From Clostridium cuniculi (lineage in GTDB: Bacteria; Bacillota; Clostridia; Clostridiales; Clostridiaceae), in the NCBI RefSeq assembly GCF_004353185.1, contig NZ_SMUS01000015.1:25492-89491 (forward strand): a stretch of DNA of 64,000 nucleotides, read 5' to 3'. Positions 43,377-53,564 of this stretch are shown here, piece by piece (positions within the stretch are counted from its first letter, which is position 1; each line of letters begins with the position of its first letter). The notes under the pieces were generated by a model that worked only from the letters and a program-made list of their open reading frames with translations, searched no databases and was not told the DNA's origin. The translations under genes and the position numbers were made by a program.

Positions 43377-45353
43377 ATGGGGAAAATAATTATAGATGAA
43401 AGTAGTTTAAAAAAGAGAGAGAAAGCTTTACTTATATATATAATTTTTATCACTTTAGGAATAATACTTTTTGAATTTAGTAGTATTTTTTGGGGTAAGA
43501 ATTATCACGTTACATATTTACATTCTATAATTTTGTTTATTAAGTTTTTTAATTCAATTCTATCAATTTTAGCCTTTGTAAGCTGTATAGTTTTATATAT
43601 TAGATTAAAAAAAGATAGCATATTTATTATTTCTTTAATATACTTATCAATGGCTATTGGAATTGTTATGGGAGTTTTCGATGGATTTAAATTTAGTAAT
43701 GAAAGATTAATTTTTTTACACTATACTAATTTATTATCTTCATTATTTAAACAAATAATTATTTCTATTGCAATTTTCCCAAATAAAAAATTAAAGGAAA
43801 AGATAATAAAACATAAATATAAATCTATATTTATAGTGATATTTGTTACATTAATTTGTAGTTTTTTAGATAGTAGACTTACTATTAAAGATCCCTTAGA
43901 AAATAATTTTTTTATTATATATAGTTTGTTTTTAATAATAATGTATTGTATATTTTCAATTATATTATTTTATAGAGGTATAAAGGGAAAAGAATATTCA
44001 TTTATTATTTTAAGTTCAAGTTTATTTATGTTAGCAATGAAGTATATTTATTATCTTTATAAAGTAAATATACCTGAATTTGCTCAAGGTTTGGTTTCAA
44101 TATCAATGACATTTATTAGTTCTGGATTAGTAATTATCGCAAGTTTTGTAGAACTATATATGTATATGTATAAAACCCAGATATTAAATAATAATCTAAA
44201 AGTTTTTTATGAATTAGTTGACAAGAATAAACATAATTATATGTTTCTATTTAAAGAAAATGGAGAAGTATTATATGCTAATAAAAAAGCTAAGGAAGAA
44301 TATTATACAATTAATGAAGATACGAAGAGTTTACAACAGCTATTTATGAATAAAGGTCAGCTTTTAGATAGATATGAAGAAATTAAAAAATCAGTATATA
44401 AAGATGGTTTTTGGAAGGGAATATTAAAGAGTGAGCATCAAAATAAAATAATTGATTGTTATATTCAAATTATTGGCGAGAAAGAAAGTAATAAAAATAT
44501 ATTAGTTTCATATATAGATATATCAGATGAAATAAATATGGAGCTTGAGATAGAAAAGCTAAAAGTTTATGATAAAGAAAAAAATGAATTTATATGCAAT
44601 ATTTCTCACGAATTAAGAACTCCTTTAAATATTTTATATTCTGTAATACAATTGCTTGATAAATTTAAAGAAAATAATGAATTAGATTTTAGATATCTAT
44701 ATGAAAAATATAATAAAACATTAAATTTGAATTGTAAAAGAATGATGAGATTAATAAATAACATTATAGATGTATCAAAAATAGATTCTGGAGTTTTAAA
44801 ACCTAACTTTGGCAATTACAACATCGTTTCGGTAGTTGAAGATGTAACATTATCCGTTGTTAGATATGCATTATTAAAAAGAATTAATATACATTTTGAT
44901 ACTAATGAAGAAGAGTGTTTTATTAAGTGTGATTCCTCTATGATACAAAGAGCATTATTAAATATACTATCAAATGCAATAAAGTTTACAGAAGAAAATA
45001 AAAATATATATGTAAATGTATTTGTAAGAGATAAATTTATTGAAATAAATATCAAAGATGAAGGAATTGGTATATCTAAGGAAGTTCAACATATAATCTT
45101 TGAAAAGTTTATTCAAAATGATAAATCTTTCAATAGAATGAACGAGGGGAGTGGCATAGGATTAAGCATAGTAAAATCAATATTAGTTCTTCATAATGGT
45201 TATGTTGAAGTTGAAAGTAAATTAAATGAAGGAGCTACTTTTAAGATTTTTTTACCAAATGAATATTTAGAAGATAAAGAATTTAAAATTTACGATATTG
45301 ATGATGGCGATATTGAACTAGAGCTCTCTGATATTTATGAGATATTAACTTAA
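43377..45353 (+). CDS. Membrane sensor histidine kinase, MASE3-like, with PAS
   Basis: This is a 658-residue kinase. Six to eight membrane helices fill residues about 18-265, of the MASE3-like sensor type. A PAS-like domain follows (YMFLFKENGEVLYANKKAKEEY, about 285-385). A HisKA H-box comes next, ICNISHELRTPLN, with phosphorylated His411. The ATPase has the N-box LLNILSNAIKFT, G1 DEGIGIS and G2 GSGIGLSIVKSIL. No response regulator gene is adjacent, so this is an orphan kinase and may feed the Spo0A phosphorelay as several clostridial orphan kinases do. That link is inference only. AGGGAGAG precedes the ATG. Confidence 0.88.
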   Translation: MGKIIIDESSLKKREKALLIYIIFITLGIILFEFSSIFWGKNYHVTYLHSIILFIKFFNSILSILAFVSCIVLYIRLKKDSIFIISLIYLSMAIGIVMGVFDGFKFSNERLIFLHYTNLLSSLFKQIIISIAIFPNKKLKEKIIKHKYKSIFIVIFVTLICSFLDSRLTIKDPLENNFFIIYSLFLIIMYCIFSIILFYRGIKGKEYSFIILSSSLFMLAMKYIYYLYKVNIPEFAQGLVSISMTFISSGLVIIASFVELYMYMYKTQILNNNLKVFYELVDKNKHNYMFLFKENGEVLYANKKAKEEYYTINEDTKSLQQLFMNKGQLLDRYEEIKKSVYKDGFWKGILKSEHQNKIIDCYIQIIGEKESNKNILVSYIDISDEINMELEIEKLKVYDKEKNEFICNISHELRTPLNILYSVIQLLDKFKENNELDFRYLYEKYNKTLNLNCKRMMRLINNIIDVSKIDSGVLKPNFGNYNIVSVVEDVTLSVVRYALLKRINIHFDTNEEECFIKCDSSMIQRALLNILSNAIKFTEENKNIYVNVFVRDKFIEINIKDEGIGISKEVQHIIFEKFIQNDKSFNRMNEGSGIGLSIVKSILVLHNGYVEVESKLNEGATFKIFLPNEYLEDKEFKIYDIDDGDIELELSDIYEILT

Positions 45354-45422
45354 TATTTCAATAACAGATATTTTATAAAAAATCTTACGTTAATAATTAT
45401 ATGTTAATAGTAAAATAATTAA

Positions 45423-45455
45423 GAAAGGATGAGTAATTCGTCCTTTTTTTATTAT
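45423..45455 (+). terminator. Terminator of kinase gene
   Basis: AAAGGATGA pairs with TTCGTCCTTT (one G-U), then a run of T. Confidence 0.75.
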
Positions 45456-45560
45456 TTTATGAAGCAAATTAAGTTTTAATAATATAAAATTGGATGCATT
45501 TTATTAACATATAAATAATATTAATAAACAGAATGTATAATTTTTATTTATGAGGTAAGT

Positions 45561-46397
45561 ATGAAATACTTAGTTGAAATAATAGTAATTTGTATACTTT
45601 TGTTATGCTATTATACTATTAATAATATAGATGATATTATTAGTGTTTTTGCAACTAGTTATATTTCAAATTTAGAACCAGATGGTTATAGCTCTAAATT
45701 TAATGAATTTAATTATAATGGTGTTAAAATATTATATGAATATAATATATCAAAAGCAATTCCTGTTCTAAAAGAATATATTGATGATTCAAAGCAAAAA
45801 TGTGAAAAAATATTTAATGAAGTTAATGTATCATTAACAATAGAATTTGACTATGACAAAGATGTATTTTTATCTAGATTTGAAAGTAATACTGATAATA
45901 TATCAGCATATTATGTTGATGCTATAAAAACTATTTATATTTATGTAGATAGTTATGAGAATATTTTAAATAACAAAGAAAATTTTAGTGAAATATTACT
46001 TCATGAAATATCACATTATTATTTTTCAGAATTTTTAAGAGAAAATAATATATCATCAAAAGATGTACCTGTATGGATAAATGAAGGTATAGCAGATTAT
46101 ATATCTAATCGTATAAGTTTTTTAGATTATGATAATATAGAATTCATTCCATTTGATAATATTTCAACTTCAAATGATTGGGCAAGAATAAAATCAGGTA
46201 AACAATATATACAAAGTTTATATTCAATAAATAAAATTATAAGTAATCATAGTGAAGATATAATTATTGATTTATTACTTGAATTAAAGAAATATGACTT
46301 TAATATAGCATTTAAAAATATAGTTGGAGTGGATTTTAGTAGCTTTGAAATGTCTATTAAAAATGATATTGAAATTCTAAACCATAAGAATAATTGA
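45561..46397 (+). CDS. Membrane-anchored HExxH (gluzincin-like) peptidase
   Basis: This 278-residue protein has one N-terminal hydrophobic helix (residues 2-17, an anchor or signal), then an extracytoplasmic part. LLHEISHYYF carries HExxH, and VWINEGIADY about 25 residues later gives the Glu ligand expected for gluzincins (peptidase MA-like). Substrate is unknown. It stands alone between a kinase and the SelO gene, and regulation is not apparent. Confidence 0.75.
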   Translation: MKYLVEIIVICILLLCYYTINNIDDIISVFATSYISNLEPDGYSSKFNEFNYNGVKILYEYNISKAIPVLKEYIDDSKQKCEKIFNEVNVSLTIEFDYDKDVFLSRFESNTDNISAYYVDAIKTIYIYVDSYENILNNKENFSEILLHEISHYYFSEFLRENNISSKDVPVWINEGIADYISNRISFLDYDNIEFIPFDNISTSNDWARIKSGKQYIQSLYSINKIISNHSEDIIIDLLLELKKYDFNIAFKNIVGVDFSSFEMSIKNDIEILNHKNN

Positions 46398-46400
46398 AAG

Positions 46401-46425
46401 GTCTATGTATAAACTATACATAGAC
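46401..46425 (+). terminator. Perfect short hairpin after peptidase gene
   Basis: GTCTATGTATA/TATACATAGAC, 11 bp with a 3-base loop, starting four bases after the stop. It lacks a proper T-run, so it may instead stabilise the 3' end. Confidence 0.5.
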
Positions 46426-46494
46426 TATAAAAATTACATATTTAATATTAATTTAGTATTATATTAAGAAATATAAGTTTTAAAAGGAGGGTAC

Positions 46495-47970
46495 ATGAAT
46501 TACCAAAATAACCTACCAAATAAATATTTAAATTTAGAAAATACATATTCAAAGCTTCCTAAAAGTTTATTTTCATTTCAAAATCCAAGTAAGGTAGATA
46601 ATTGTAAAATGGTATTTTTTAACAGAAAATTAGCTGAAGAATTAGGATTAAATAAAGAGTTTTTACAAAGTGATGAAGGAATACAATTTTTGTCAGGAAA
46701 TAAAATTTTAAAAAATACAACCCCAATTTCCCAAGCTTATGCAGGTCATCAATTTGGACATTTTACAATGTTAGGAGATGGTAGAGCAGTTCTTTTAGGA
46801 GAGTTAATATCAAAAAATAAAGAAAGATTTGATATTCAGATTAAAGGAAGTGGAAGGACTCCATATTCAAGAGGTGGAGATGGAAAAGCAACTTTAGGAC
46901 CGATGCTTAGAGAATATATTATAAGTGAGGGAATGTATGGTTTAGGAATTCCAACAACACGTAGCCTAGCTGTAATTTCTACAGGGGAAGATATAGTTAG
47001 AGATGAATTATTGCCTGGTGCAATATTAGATCGTATAGCTAAAAGTCATATTCGTGTTGGTACATTCCAATTTGCTAGAAATTTTTGTGAAATTGAGGAT
47101 CTTAAATTATTAGCGGACTATACTTTAAAAAGACATTTTGAAGTAAAAAATTATGAAGAAAATCCTTATCTTTATTTACTTAATGAAGTTATAAAGAATC
47201 AAGCATTACTTATTTCAAAGTGGCAATTAGTTGGATTTATTCACGGTGTTATGAATACGGATAATATGTTAATAAGTGGAGAAACTATTGATTATGGACC
47301 TTGTGCATTTATGGATACATACAATCCTGACACTGTATTTAGTTCCATTGATATTAATGGAAGATATGCATATGGTAATCAACCTAAAATTGGTGCGTGG
47401 AATTTAGCTAGATTTGCAGAAGCACTATTACCATTATTAGATAAAGACATAGATAAAGCTATTAAAGTTGCAGAAAAATCATTATCTAATTATGGAACCT
47501 TATATAATAAATATTGGGAAAATGGAATGAGAGCTAAACTTGGAATATTTAATTCAGAAGAAGAGGATAGTAAACTTATTTTTTCTCTTTTAGATATTAT
47601 GAAAAATTATAAAGCTGATTATACAAATACTTTTCGTGATTTAACATTAGGAAATTTATCAGAAAGTGAAATATTTAAAAGTGATGATTTTAAAAAATGG
47701 TATAAAATTTGGGAAGAAAGATTGATAAGACAAGATAAATCACGTGATGAATCTAAACATCTAATGGAAATTAGTAATCCAACCATTATTCCACGTAATC
47801 ATAAAGTTGAAGAGGCTTTACATGATGCAGTTACTAATAATGATTATAGCAGTATGAATGATCTTTTAGATGTAATTAAAAATCCTTATGATTATTCCAA
47901 TATTAATGAAGAGTATTCAAAACCACCTAAGCCTACAAGTTGCGCATATAAAACATATTGTGGTACTTAA
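46495..47970 (+). CDS. selO: SelO-type protein adenylyltransferase (YdiU/UPF0061)
   Basis: This 491-residue SelO pseudokinase-fold enzyme transfers AMP to Ser/Thr/Tyr of target proteins. Family landmarks are [70 protein letters not shown] (active-site NTDNM) and [15 protein letters not shown]. The C-terminus ends [10 protein letters not shown], with Cys in the region where animal SelO carries selenocysteine. The length is normal. AAAGGAGG precedes the ATG. Confidence 0.95.
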   Translation: MNYQNNLPNKYLNLENTYSKLPKSLFSFQNPSKVDNCKMVFFNRKLAEELGLNKEFLQSDEGIQFLSGNKILKNTTPISQAYAGHQFGHFTMLGDGRAVLLGELISKNKERFDIQIKGSGRTPYSRGGDGKATLGPMLREYIISEGMYGLGIPTTRSLAVISTGEDIVRDELLPGAILDRIAKSHIRVGTFQFARNFCEIEDLKLLADYTLKRHFEVKNYEENPYLYLLNEVIKNQALLISKWQLVGFIHGVMNTDNMLISGETIDYGPCAFMDTYNPDTVFSSIDINGRYAYGNQPKIGAWNLARFAEALLPLLDKDIDKAIKVAEKSLSNYGTLYNKYWENGMRAKLGIFNSEEEDSKLIFSLLDIMKNYKADYTNTFRDLTLGNLSESEIFKSDDFKKWYKIWEERLIRQDKSRDESKHLMEISNPTIIPRNHKVEEALHDAVTNNDYSSMNDLLDVIKNPYDYSNINEEYSKPPKPTSCAYKTYCGT

Positions 47971-48080
47971 ATTTAAATTAACTTAAAAAATTAATTTCCT
48001 TATATACTTGAACAAATTACCAATAAGTGGTATTTTGTTTAATAAGTGAAATTTATATTTGGTATAGGGAGGAAATTTAT

Positions 48081-48893
48081 ATGAAAAGATTAGAAAACAA
48101 AGTTGCATTAGTAACATCTGCAACAAGAGGAATTGGATTAGCTTCTGCCAAAAAGTTAGCAAGTGAAGGGGCTACTGTATATATGGGAGTTAGAAGAATG
48201 GAGGTAACTCAAGATATATGTGATGAGTTAGCTAAGAGTGGTTTAAAAATGAAACCAGTATATTTTGATGCATATAAAATTGATTCTTATAAAACTATGG
48301 TTGAAGATGTAATAAAAAATGCAGGTAAAATAGATATTCTTGTTAATAATTTTGGAACTGGTCGCCCTGATAAAGATTATGATTTAGTTAATGGTGATGA
48401 AGATGCTTTCTTTGAAATATTAGAAAGTAATATTGGAAGTGTATATCGTGTTTCTAAATTAGTTGTTCCTTATATGATTAAGAATGGTAAAGGTAGCATA
48501 ATAAATATTTCATCAATAGGAGGTTCAGTTCCTGATATTTCTAGAATAGGTTATGGAGTATCAAAAGCTGGAGTTAATAATATAACACAACAAATAGCTA
48601 TGCAATATGCACGAAATAATATAAGGTGTAATGCTGTATTACCAGGCCTTACAGCAACAGATGCAGCACTAGATAATATGCCAGAAGATTTTAGGAAATC
48701 ATTCTTATCACATGTACCTTTAAATAGAATAGGTACACCAGACGATATTGCTAATGCTGTATTATTCTTTGCTAGTGATGAGTCTTCTTATATTACTGGC
48801 CATATAATGGAGGTATCTGGTGGGTATCATTTAGGTACTCCACAATATGCAGATTTTGTTGGAAGAAAAATGGTTGAAGAAAAACAGAAATAG
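48081..48893 (+). CDS. Short-chain dehydrogenase/reductase
   Basis: This 270-residue classical SDR has the nucleotide-binding TSATRGIGLASAKKL, where the usual TGxxxGIG Gly is Ser. It also has NNFGTG, catalytic Ser in NISSIGG, and YGVSKAG with the Tyr-Lys pair. The C-terminal end is extended (HLGTPQYADFVGRKMVEEKQK). Substrate is unknown, and hydroxysteroid or ketoacyl reduction is possible for this group. GGGAGGAAA precedes ATG 48081, and the upstream ATG at 48027 is rejected. Confidence 0.88.
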   Translation: MKRLENKVALVTSATRGIGLASAKKLASEGATVYMGVRRMEVTQDICDELAKSGLKMKPVYFDAYKIDSYKTMVEDVIKNAGKIDILVNNFGTGRPDKDYDLVNGDEDAFFEILESNIGSVYRVSKLVVPYMIKNGKGSIINISSIGGSVPDISRIGYGVSKAGVNNITQQIAMQYARNNIRCNAVLPGLTATDAALDNMPEDFRKSFLSHVPLNRIGTPDDIANAVLFFASDESSYITGHIMEVSGGYHLGTPQYADFVGRKMVEEKQK

Positions 48894-48915
48894 TTCATAA
48901 ATACTAATAAATAAA

Positions 48916-48950
48916 ACATCCTATTAAAACTTAAATAGGATGTCTTATTT
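48916..48950 (+). terminator. Terminator of SDR gene
   Basis: ACATCCTATT/AATAGGATGT (48916-48925 with 48934-48943) followed by CTTATTTATT. Confidence 0.75.
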
Positions 48951-49065
48951 ATTAATTATAAAGAAATTGTAAATTAGCCCCTAAATTATTGAAGTTATTT
49001 CTAAATTATAGTACGATATAGAAAAAATAAGATATTTGATAAATTTTATAAAAAGGGGGAAAAAT

Positions 49066-50709
49066 ATGATAAATTTAATGATTATTTGTGCATTAGTATT
49101 ATTAATATGTATAACTTCAACAAAAATATTATATAGATTCGGTGTACCGATTCTTCTTATTTTTATAGTACTTGGAATGCTATTTGGTTCCGATGGTATT
49201 GTTGGTATATACTTTGATAATTATAATTTAGCAAGTGATATATGCTCTATAGCATTAATTTTTATAATGTTTTACGGTGGATTTGGTACTAACTGGAAGA
49301 TGGCTAAACCTGTAGCAGTTCAATCTATAGTTATGTCATCTTTAGGAGTTGTTATAACAGCAGGATTAACAGGATTATTTTGTTTCTTTGTTTTTAAAAC
49401 GACGCTATTAGAAGGCTTACTTATAGGCTCAATAATTGCATCTACAGATGCAGCTGCTGTATTTGCTATATTGCGTTCACAAAAATTGAATCTTAAGGGC
49501 TCAATAGCTTCTATATTAGAAGTTGAAAGTGGTAGTAATGATCCCTTTGCATATATGCTTACAATAATAATATTAGGTCTAATGGCTAATGGAGGATATG
49601 GAAATATTATCCCTATGTTATTAAGTCAAATTATAGTTGGAGTAGTAGCTTCAATTGTATTAGCAAAGTTATCTATTTATTTGTTAAGGCATGTTAAGTT
49701 TGAGATAGAAGGTTTTTATCCTATATTTATTACTGCAATAGCTGTATTAGCATATTCTTTAAGTGAGTACTTAGGTGGAAATGGATACTTATGTGTTTAT
49801 ATAACAGGAATTATCATAGGAAATAGTAAAATACCTCATAAAAAAAGTATTTTTCAATTTTTTGATGGTGTATCATGGTTAATGCAAATTTTATTATTCT
49901 TCTTACTTGGACTATTAGCATTTCCTTCAAAGTTACCATCTGTAATGATTAAAGGTATCTCTATTTCAATATTTATGATTTTCATAGCAAGACCAATTGC
50001 AACATTTAGTATATTAAGTTGGTTTAAGGTTCCAATTAAGCAACAACTTTTTATTTCATGGGTTGGAATTAGGGGAGCTGCATCAATAGTTTTTGCAATC
50101 TTTGCTGTAACATATGGCGTTCCTATAAACCATGATATTTTCCATATAATATTCTTCATGGCTTTATTCTCAGTAGCAGTACAAGGTACTCTTATTCCTA
50201 CTATAGCAAGAAAGCTTGATTTAATTGATAATGAAGAATCTGTTCTAAAAACATTTAATGATTATAAAGAAGATAAAAGTACTAAATTACTAGAATTTAC
50301 AATTAGTGATAATAATCCTATCGCTAATAAAAGTATCATGGATGCAAATATTCCTGAAGACATACTTGTTGTTATGATAAAACGAAAAGGAGACGTATTT
50401 GTACCAAATGGATCTACAGTAATTTTACCTGGAGATACTTTAGTTCTTTCTGGAAATACTCTATTAAATTTTAATGATTATAAAGAAGGAAAAAGTACAA
50501 ATTTAATGGAAATTTCAATTAGTAAAGATAGTAAAATTGCAAATAAATCTATAAAAGATTCTATTTTAACAGAGGATATTCTTATAGTTATGATAAAACG
50601 TAAGGATAAAGTAATAGTTCCAAATGGAAATACGGTTATAATGCCTGAAGATATATTGGTTGTTACAGCTAATAATTTAAAAAATATAGAAAATATGATA
50701 ATAGCATAA
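49066..50709 (+). CDS. Cation/proton antiporter (CPA1, NhaP2/CvrA-like) with two RCK_C domains
   Basis: This 547-residue transporter has about twelve membrane helices in residues 1-395, with conserved STDAAAVFAILR and LEVESGSNDP motifs that carry the transport Asp residues. After residue 400 come two tandem TrkA-C/RCK_C domains, each starting FNDYKE and holding VMIKRK and VPNG. One RCK_C is usual in this group, so the second looks like an internal duplication. The family exchanges K+ or Na+ for protons, and RCK_C may sense c-di-AMP or nucleotides. GGGGGAAAAA precedes ATG 49066. Confidence 0.87.
   Translation: MINLMIICALVLLICITSTKILYRFGVPILLIFIVLGMLFGSDGIVGIYFDNYNLASDICSIALIFIMFYGGFGTNWKMAKPVAVQSIVMSSLGVVITAGLTGLFCFFVFKTTLLEGLLIGSIIASTDAAAVFAILRSQKLNLKGSIASILEVESGSNDPFAYMLTIIILGLMANGGYGNIIPMLLSQIIVGVVASIVLAKLSIYLLRHVKFEIEGFYPIFITAIAVLAYSLSEYLGGNGYLCVYITGIIIGNSKIPHKKSIFQFFDGVSWLMQILLFFLLGLLAFPSKLPSVMIKGISISIFMIFIARPIATFSILSWFKVPIKQQLFISWVGIRGAASIVFAIFAVTYGVPINHDIFHIIFFMALFSVAVQGTLIPTIARKLDLIDNEESVLKTFNDYKEDKSTKLLEFTISDNNPIANKSIMDANIPEDILVVMIKRKGDVFVPNGSTVILPGDTLVLSGNTLLNFNDYKEGKSTNLMEISISKDSKIANKSIKDSILTEDILIVMIKRKDKVIVPNGNTVIMPEDILVVTANNLKNIENMIIA
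50257..50700 (+). repeat. Tandem duplication of RCK_C-coding segment
   Basis: About 50257-50465 and 50470-50690 encode two related domains. Shared DNA includes AATGATTATAAAGAAG and GTTATGATAAAACG. The copies have drifted at most third positions, so the duplication is old. Confidence 0.75.
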
Positions 50710-50715
50710 AATTTA

Positions 50716-50756
50716 TAAAAAGAGTAAGATTTAAATTTTCTTACTCTTTTTATTTT
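50716..50756 (+). terminator. Terminator of antiporter gene
   Basis: AAAAGAGTAAGA/TCTTACTCTTTT with a T-rich tail. Confidence 0.85.
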
Positions 50757-50799
50757 GATTACATATTACACATTAAACTTTAAGTAAAATAAATTTTGC

Positions 50800-50848
50800 A
50801 AACAAAAATTATTTTTGTTTAACTCTTTATTTACAAAAATAATTTTTA
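50800..50848 (+). promoter_or_regulatory. Two palindromic candidate operators before rpiR
   Basis: AAACAAAAATTATTTTTGTTT (50800-50820, shown here as arms AAACAAAAAT and ATTTTTGTTT) is a perfect palindrome. A second partial copy, ACAAAAATAATTTTTA, lies at 50833-50848. They overlap the likely promoter region (TTGATA at 50849) and suit dimeric binding by the RpiR-type regulator encoded just downstream. Confidence 0.5.
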
Positions 50849-50895
50849 TTGATATATTCTTAATAAGAAGTATTTTAATATGAGGGTGTGTTAGT

Positions 50896-51750
50896 ATGGA
50901 AAATATAAAATCAGTTATTAATATAATTTTTTCAGAATATAATAATTTTTTTGATGCAGAAAAAAAAATAGCTGATTACATTTTAGATAATAAAACAAAA
51001 GTAATTGAGATGACTATTTCTGAATTAGCTGAAAAAGCTGGAACTAGTGAAGCAACAATTACAAGGTTTTGTAAAAAATGTAGTATGAAAGGATTTCATC
51101 ATTTAAAAATAACATTAGCACAAGAAATAGTTGATTCTAAAAAAGATGAGTTTACTATTTCAGGGAGCGTTAGTGAAAATAATATTAAAGAGTCTCTTAA
51201 TAATATTTTAGCTAATAAAATTGAAGAATTAAAACAAACAATTTCAATGATTAATGAAGAAGAGCTAAGAAAAATATTACACATATTAAAAAGTGCAAAA
51301 ACTGTTCAATTTGTAGCTGTTGGTAATACTATACCTATTGCATTAGATGGATGTTATAAATTAAATCAAATTGGTATTCCCTCTGTTACTAATACTATCT
51401 GGGAAACTCAAATTGCATATACATATAATTTATCAAAAGATGACGTTGTTATAGTTATTTCAAATTCTGGTGAATCAAAACGATTAATTGACGTAGTAGA
51501 AATAGCATCAGAAAAAAGAGCAACTACTATAGGTATAACTAATAGTGATAATTCTCCATTAGCAAAAGTTTGTAATTATCATATTAAAACATCAACTAGA
51601 GAAAAATTATTTTTATCCGAATATTATTTTTCTAGAATTTCAGCAATGACTATAATCGAAATATTATATCTTTTCTTAACTGTTGGAAAAGATGATGTTT
51701 ATGCTAATATAAGTAGACATGCTCAAGCTATTGCAGATGAAAAAATATAA
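50896..51750 (+). CDS. RpiR-family transcriptional regulator
   Basis: This 284-residue regulator has an N-terminal HTH_6 (ISELAEKAGTSEATITRFCKK) and a C-terminal SIS sugar-phosphate-binding domain (VQFVAVGNTIPIALD; VVIVISNSGESKRLIDV). It is followed 31 bases later by rpiA, so pentose phosphate control is the natural inference. A phosphosugar such as ribose 5-phosphate may be its effector. Candidate operators lie at 50800-50848. The ATG is preceded by GAGGGTG. Confidence 0.9.
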   Translation: MENIKSVINIIFSEYNNFFDAEKKIADYILDNKTKVIEMTISELAEKAGTSEATITRFCKKCSMKGFHHLKITLAQEIVDSKKDEFTISGSVSENNIKESLNNILANKIEELKQTISMINEEELRKILHILKSAKTVQFVAVGNTIPIALDGCYKLNQIGIPSVTNTIWETQIAYTYNLSKDDVVIVISNSGESKRLIDVVEIASEKRATTIGITNSDNSPLAKVCNYHIKTSTREKLFLSEYYFSRISAMTIIEILYLFLTVGKDDVYANISRHAQAIADEKI

Positions 51751-51781
51751 TTTATTATAAACAAAGAAGGGGGCCTGTAAA

Positions 51782-52453
51782 TTGAAAAGAAAGTGTGCTA
51801 AAGAAGCCTTAAATTATATTAAAGATAAATCTATTATTGGTCTTGGAGGAGGTACTACTATTTCTTATTTAGTTTCTTATATAAGAGAAGCTGAACTTGA
51901 TGTTAAAGTTGTTACACCATCATTTCAAACTGAAAAATTATGTATTGAAAATGGACTAGTAGTATTACCAACTTGGTCTGTTGACTCAATATCAGTTGCA
52001 TTTGATGGTTGTGACGAAATAGATAAAGATCTAAATGCATTGAAAAGTGGAGGAGGAATCCATACAAAAGAAAAAATAATAGCAAGTATGGCTGATGAGT
52101 ATATTTTACTAGTAGATGAAAGTAAAGTCTCTAACAATCTTGAGTTTAAATATCCTGTTGTTTTAGAAATAATACCTGAAAGTAAGTCTATAGTTGAAAA
52201 AGAAGTTAAGAAATTAGGGGGAAACCCTAAATTAAGAGTAAGTAATTCAAAAGATGGGATTACAATTAGTGATAATGGATTATTTCTTATGGATGTTAAA
52301 TTTAATAAAGAAGATATTATTGATATTTCTGTATTAAATGATAAGCTAAAAAAAATAGTAGGAGTTCTAGATACTTCACTATTTTATAATATAGTTACAA
52401 AAGCACTAGTAGTTGGTGAAAATGGAGTTAGATTAATTGAAAGTAAAAGGTAG
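51782..52453 (+). CDS. rpiA: Ribose-5-phosphate isomerase A
   Basis: This 223-residue isomerase interconverts ribose 5-phosphate and ribulose 5-phosphate. Landmarks are GLGGGTTISYLV, FDGCDEIDKDLNALKSGGG with the catalytic region, and HTKEKIIASMADEYILLVDESK. It starts at TTG 51782 after AAGGGGGCC. It overlaps the next gene's upstream frame but not its true start, and forms a cluster with the RpiR regulator and an aldo/keto reductase. Confidence 0.93.
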   Translation: MKRKCAKEALNYIKDKSIIGLGGGTTISYLVSYIREAELDVKVVTPSFQTEKLCIENGLVVLPTWSVDSISVAFDGCDEIDKDLNALKSGGGIHTKEKIIASMADEYILLVDESKVSNNLEFKYPVVLEIIPESKSIVEKEVKKLGGNPKLRVSNSKDGITISDNGLFLMDVKFNKEDIIDISVLNDKLKKIVGVLDTSLFYNIVTKALVVGENGVRLIESKR

Positions 52454-52463
52454 GGTATGTATT

Positions 52464-53297
52464 ATGAATGAAAATTTTAAAGTATTAAGCAATGGTGTTA
52501 AAATGCCTTCTATTGGATTTGGAACATATAAATCTGGAAATGATAAAGAAACTGCGAAGATTATAAAATATGCTTTAAAGATAGGGTATAGGCAAATTGA
52601 TACTGCTTCTTTTTATGGTAATGAAGTGGGTATTGGAAATGGAATAAAAGAAAGTGGAATTAATAGAGAAGATATTTTCCTTGTTACAAAGCTTTGGAAT
52701 GATGATCATGGATATGATAAAACTATTGAAGCCTTTAATAAATCATTAGAAAGATTACAAGTTGATTATATAGATTTATATCTTGTACATTGGCCAAATA
52801 AACTAAATTTAGAAACTTGGAAGGCATTTGAATATCTTTATAAAACAGGCAAAGTAAAATCAATTGGAGTTTGTAATTTTAAAATTGGTCATTTAGAAGA
52901 ATTGAAAAAAACAGCTCAAATAATGCCTATGGTAAATCAAATTGAAATTCATCCTCAAAGTTCAAAAAACGATATGTTAAGTTATTGTGAAGAGAATAAT
53001 ATTCAACTTGTTGCATGGAGTCCTATAATGAGAGGAAAATTATTCTCTAATGAATTAATGATAGGACTGGCCGAAAAATACAAAAAAACAATAGCTCAAA
53101 TAATATTAAGGTGGCACGTGCAAAGAGGAGTAATTCCTATACCAAAGTCATCTAATGAAGAAAGAATAAAAGAAAATCTAAATATTTTTGATTTTGAACT
53201 TTCTAATGATGATATAAGAACTATAGATTTATTAAATGAAGGAGATAATGTATCTGTGAGCGGAGTACCTGAAAATACAACATATCTTAAGTTTTAA
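52464..53297 (+). CDS. Aldo/keto reductase
   Basis: This 277-residue AKR TIM barrel has the catalytic tetrad Asp/Tyr in RQIDTASFYGNE, Lys in FLVTKLW and His in YLVHWP. The C-terminal cofactor block is IPIPKSSNEERIKENL. It is an NADPH-dependent reductase of aldehydes or sugars. Ten bases after rpiA, it may reduce a pentose-derived carbonyl, but the substrate is unknown. The start at ATG 52464 follows AGGTAGGG. Confidence 0.9.
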   Translation: MNENFKVLSNGVKMPSIGFGTYKSGNDKETAKIIKYALKIGYRQIDTASFYGNEVGIGNGIKESGINREDIFLVTKLWNDDHGYDKTIEAFNKSLERLQVDYIDLYLVHWPNKLNLETWKAFEYLYKTGKVKSIGVCNFKIGHLEELKKTAQIMPMVNQIEIHPQSSKNDMLSYCEENNIQLVAWSPIMRGKLFSNELMIGLAEKYKKTIAQIILRWHVQRGVIPIPKSSNEERIKENLNIFDFELSNDDIRTIDLLNEGDNVSVSGVPENTTYLKF

Positions 53298-53361
53298 TAA
53301 AATTTTAAGATAGTATTACAGAACTAATAAATAGTAAAAAGAACAAAATATAAATTTGTAT

Positions 53362-53433
53362 AAACACATACGTATAATGGATAACTAATATTATTTTATA
53401 TAGGGAATTTTATTATACATATGTGTTTTTTTA
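53362..53433 (+). terminator. Terminator of rpiR-rpiA cluster
   Basis: AAACACATACGTATAAT pairs with ATTATACATATGTGTTT around a large AT-rich loop, then a T-run. Confidence 0.75.
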
Positions 53434-53472
53434 TAATTAAATTTAAGAATAATTTTCTTAAATTATTATATA

Positions 53473-53501
53473 TTGACATATATTTATAATGCATATATAC
53501 T
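53473..53501 (+). promoter_or_regulatory. Promoter of nitronate monooxygenase-like gene
   Basis: TTGACA (53473-53478), a 17-base spacer, and TATACT (53496-53501). Confidence 0.65.
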
Positions 53502-53564
53502 TATATATAATAGGTAGTTTTTAAAACTACATGATTAAGTTTGATATACTAGGAGGATTAATAT

